From Corynebacterium sphenisci DSM 44792 (GTDB lineage: Bacteria > Actinomycetota > Actinomycetes > Mycobacteriales > Mycobacteriaceae), in the NCBI RefSeq assembly GCF_001941505.1, contig NZ_CP009248.1:62001-126000 (forward strand): a stretch of 64,000 nt of DNA, given 5' to 3'. The position numbers were made by a program, and so were the translations under genes. Below the pieces are notes generated by a model. The model made no database searches and was not told the DNA's origin. It saw nothing but the letters and a program-made list of their open reading frames with translations. Below are positions 62,238 through 64,000 of this stretch, one piece after another (the first letter of the stretch is position 1; the number at the start of each line of letters is the position of its first letter).

Positions 62238-63676
62238 GCCGGCACGCGGATCCGGACGCGGCGGTCGCCGAGCTCATCGAACGCCATGATGCGGCGGTGG
62301 CGGATCTGCTCGCCGGCTACCGGACGGCGGTGGCGGCGGTCGCCGCCGGCGGGGAGCCGGCGCCGGTGGTGCGGCACTACCCGGAGCTGCGCTTCACCGT
62401 GGACCGGCTCGGCGAGGTCGACCCGGCGCTCTCCCACGGGTTCGTGGACCGGCCGGGCCGCTTCGCCGCCGCCATCGCCCGGCCCCGGCTGTTCCGCCGC
62501 TACCTGGTGGCGCAGGTCTCCGATCTGCTGGCCAACCACGGCGGCGAGGTGGAGATCGGGGAATCCGCGACCCCGATCCCGGTGCGCCTGGCCCCGGGGT
62601 TCGACGATATCGACCTCTCCGGGCTGGACCGGGGGCAGCTCGCCGCGGTGGACGCCGCCTTCACCCCGGTGGACTCGGCCTTCATCGACGACGCGGTCGC
62701 CGACGGGGACTGCGACTACCTCTCCCTGGAGGTCAAGCCGCTGAGCCTGTTCTCCGCCCCGCGGGTGGATCTGGCGCTGCAGCGCCTGGAGCACTACACC
62801 GGCTCGGCGGCCGGGCACATCCAGCGCTTCGTGCTGTTCACCAACTACCGGCTGCACGTGGACGTGTTCCTCGAGCACGCCCGCTCGCTGCGCCCCGGCG
62901 CGGCCCCCGGCTACACGCACCTGGTCGCCCCGGGTGGCCGGGAGTACCCCATCGGGGAGGTGCCGGAGACCATCCCGGCGGAGGCCTGCCAGATGCCGGC
63001 GCATCATCTGGTGCGCCCCGATGGGCTGGGGGTGAGCATCATCGACATCGGGGTGGGGCCCTCCAACGCGAAGACGATCACCGACTGCCTGGCGGTGCTG
63101 CGCCCGCACTGCTGGCTGATGGTCGGCCACTGCGCGGGCCTGGACGGCCGGATGCGGGTGGGCGACATGATCCTGGCCAACGGCTACGACCGGGCCGACG
63201 GGGTGCTCGACGCCCTGGTGCCCCCGGAGAAGCCGATTCCGCCGATCGCGGAGGTGCAGCAGGCCGTCACCGCCGCCTTCGCGGAGGTCACCGGGCTCAC
63301 CGGGGAGGCGCTGCGCAAGCGGCTGCGCACCGGCACGGTGCTGTCCACCTCGGACCGGAACTGGGAGTGGCGGCCGCAGCAGGAGATCTACCGGGAGCTG
63401 CTCAAGTCCACCGCCATCGGGGTGGAGATGGAGTCGGCGACGATCGCCGCCAACGGCTACCGCTTCCGGGTGCCCTACGGGGCGCTGCTCGGGGTCTCCG
63501 ATATGCCGCTGCACGACCAGCCGAAGCTGCCGCGCTCGGCGCGCCGCTTCTACCGGGAGTCCAAGCGGGAGCACCTGCTCACCGCGGTGCGCGCCTGCGA
63601 GGCGATGGCCGCGGATCCGGCCCGGCTGCACTCCCGGAAGCTGCGCCGGCCGGTGGGCGAACCGGCCTTCCGCTAG
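62234..63676 (+). CDS. amn: AMP nucleosidase
   Basis: A 480-residue enzyme (E. coli Amn: 484) that hydrolyses AMP to adenine and ribose 5-phosphate. The N-terminal regulatory domain includes YPELRFTVDRLGEVDPALSHGF; the C-terminal nucleoside phosphorylase-type domain includes GVGPSNAKTITDCLAVLRP, GHCAGLDGRMRVGD and GVEMESATIAANGYRF. The GTG start overlaps the upstream stop (GTGA). Confidence 0.93.
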   Translation: MSRHADPDAAVAELIERHDAAVADLLAGYRTAVAAVAAGGEPAPVVRHYPELRFTVDRLGEVDPALSHGFVDRPGRFAAAIARPRLFRRYLVAQVSDLLANHGGEVEIGESATPIPVRLAPGFDDIDLSGLDRGQLAAVDAAFTPVDSAFIDDAVADGDCDYLSLEVKPLSLFSAPRVDLALQRLEHYTGSAAGHIQRFVLFTNYRLHVDVFLEHARSLRPGAAPGYTHLVAPGGREYPIGEVPETIPAEACQMPAHHLVRPDGLGVSIIDIGVGPSNAKTITDCLAVLRPHCWLMVGHCAGLDGRMRVGDMILANGYDRADGVLDALVPPEKPIPPIAEVQQAVTAAFAEVTGLTGEALRKRLRTGTVLSTSDRNWEWRPQQEIYRELLKSTAIGVEMESATIAANGYRFRVPYGALLGVSDMPLHDQPKLPRSARRFYRESKREHLLTAVRACEAMAADPARLHSRKLRRPVGEPAFR

Positions 63677-63687
63677 CGCCTTGCCGC

Positions 63688-63704
63688 ATAGGGGGAGGGG
63701 GTAT
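63688..63704 (+). promoter_or_regulatory. G-tract element resembling a CsoR-type operator
   Basis: ATAGGGGGAGGGGGTAT overlaps a TAGCCT -10 (63704-63709) ahead of the copper chaperone gene. CsoR operators typically carry G/C tracts flanked by AT or TA; here both halves are G-tracts, so the match is partial. Confidence 0.4.
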
Positions 63705-63740
63705 AGCCTGGCGGGCGCAACCGAGCGAAAGGGAACCATC

Positions 63741-63956
63741 ATGTCCGTCACCGCCAATTTCACCGTCACCGGGATGACCTGCGGGCACTGCGAGGCCAGC
63801 GTCCGCGAGGAGGTCTCCGAGATCCCCGGCGTGGAGGCCGTCGACGTCGACCGGGAGCGCGAGCACCTCGCGGTGACCTCCGCCGACGCCATCGACCCCG
63901 CGCTCGTCGTGGCCGCCGTCGAGGAGGCCGGCTACGAGGCCACGCCCGCGGTCTAG
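63741..63956 (+). CDS. Heavy-metal-associated copper chaperone (CopZ-like)
   Basis: A 71-residue HMA domain: VTGMTCGHCEASVREEV holds the metal-binding GMTCGHC motif and the ferredoxin-like fold spans the protein. It should carry copper(I) to a P-type ATPase, which seems to begin 13 bp downstream. AAAGGGA precedes the ATG. Confidence 0.92.
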   Translation: MSVTANFTVTGMTCGHCEASVREEVSEIPGVEAVDVDREREHLAVTSADAIDPALVVAAVEEAGYEATPAV

Positions 63957-63969
63957 GGGAGGGGCGACG

Positions 63970-64000
63970 ATGGCGGTGAAGGAGATCGATCTCGACATCG
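63970..64000 (+). CDS. Start of a gene, probably copper P-type ATPase, cut by window end
   Basis: An ATG after AGGGGAGGGG begins MAVKEIDLDI and runs off the window. The position after a CopZ-like gene and the N-terminus, which resembles the strand before an HMA motif in CopA proteins, suggest a copper-exporting ATPase. Only ten residues are visible, so this is inference. Confidence 0.45.
   Translation, partial: MAVKEIDLDI

Overview
The window reads as the chromosome of a high-GC Corynebacterium (Actinobacteria, Mycobacteriales). Three points support this: a cell-wall arabinogalactan locus in the mycobacterial gene order but with a single emb gene, a meso-diaminopimelate dehydrogenase (a corynebacterial trait), and many genes with a TANNNT -10 element only 5-8 nt before the start codon (leaderless transcripts). 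I see no prophage, insertion sequence, CRISPR array, rRNA operon or replication origin. The species is not identifiable from this sequence alone; nothing was searched against a database.

Layout. 0-7.7 kb: a truncated secreted serine protease, two paralogous acyl-CoA synthetases and an acyl-CoA oxidase-type dehydrogenase (fatty-acid activation and oxidation), then an exported lipoprotein with an HNH/DUF1524 nuclease motif. 7.7-14.2 kb: gltBD (glutamate synthase) behind a CRP/GlxR-type site and a 19-bp leader hairpin. 14.2-20.4 kb: a membrane-anchored copper nitrite reductase with its own fused cupredoxin, a large-subunit catalase, an S4 RNA-binding protein and a VOC protein. 20.4-22.6 kb: the most unusual stretch, a 0.5-kb array of imperfect direct repeats rich in GGAAAC motifs, followed by an AlbA_2/Schlafen-type ATPase-like regulator. 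22.7-27.1 kb: an isocitrate/isopropylmalate-type dehydrogenase, an M13 peptidase and a secreted GH25 lysozyme.

27.2-45.4 kb: the arabinogalactan factory. DprE1 and DprE2 make the decaprenyl-phospho-arabinose donor, AftA primes and Emb extends the arabinan, the GtrA protein (Rv3789-like) probably assists at the membrane, GlfT1 and GlfT2 build the galactan, and Wzm/Wzt export lipid-linked galactan. Embedded in or next to it are a NUDIX-LOG fusion translationally coupled to emb, a pRiA4b-like protein, a class-V aminotransferase homologue without the PLP lysine, and a quinone oxidoreductase.

45.4-64 kb: housekeeping genes around five tRNA genes (Ser-UGA, Ser-GCU, two identical Arg-ACG, Ser-CGA): aromatic amino acid metabolism (pat, tyrA), ddh, a 3-hydroxybutyrate dehydrogenase-like SDR, tadA with its partner (the inosine enzyme that acts on tRNA-Arg-ACG), csbD, an MMPL transporter, a queuosine salvage set (tgt, yhhQ, gluQ), amn, and the start of a copper chaperone/ATPase operon. 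The strongest oddities are the repeat-AlbA_2 locus, the Tgt that has lost its zinc cysteines, the lysine-less aminotransferase, the three-part nitrite reductase and the NUDIX-LOG fusion.
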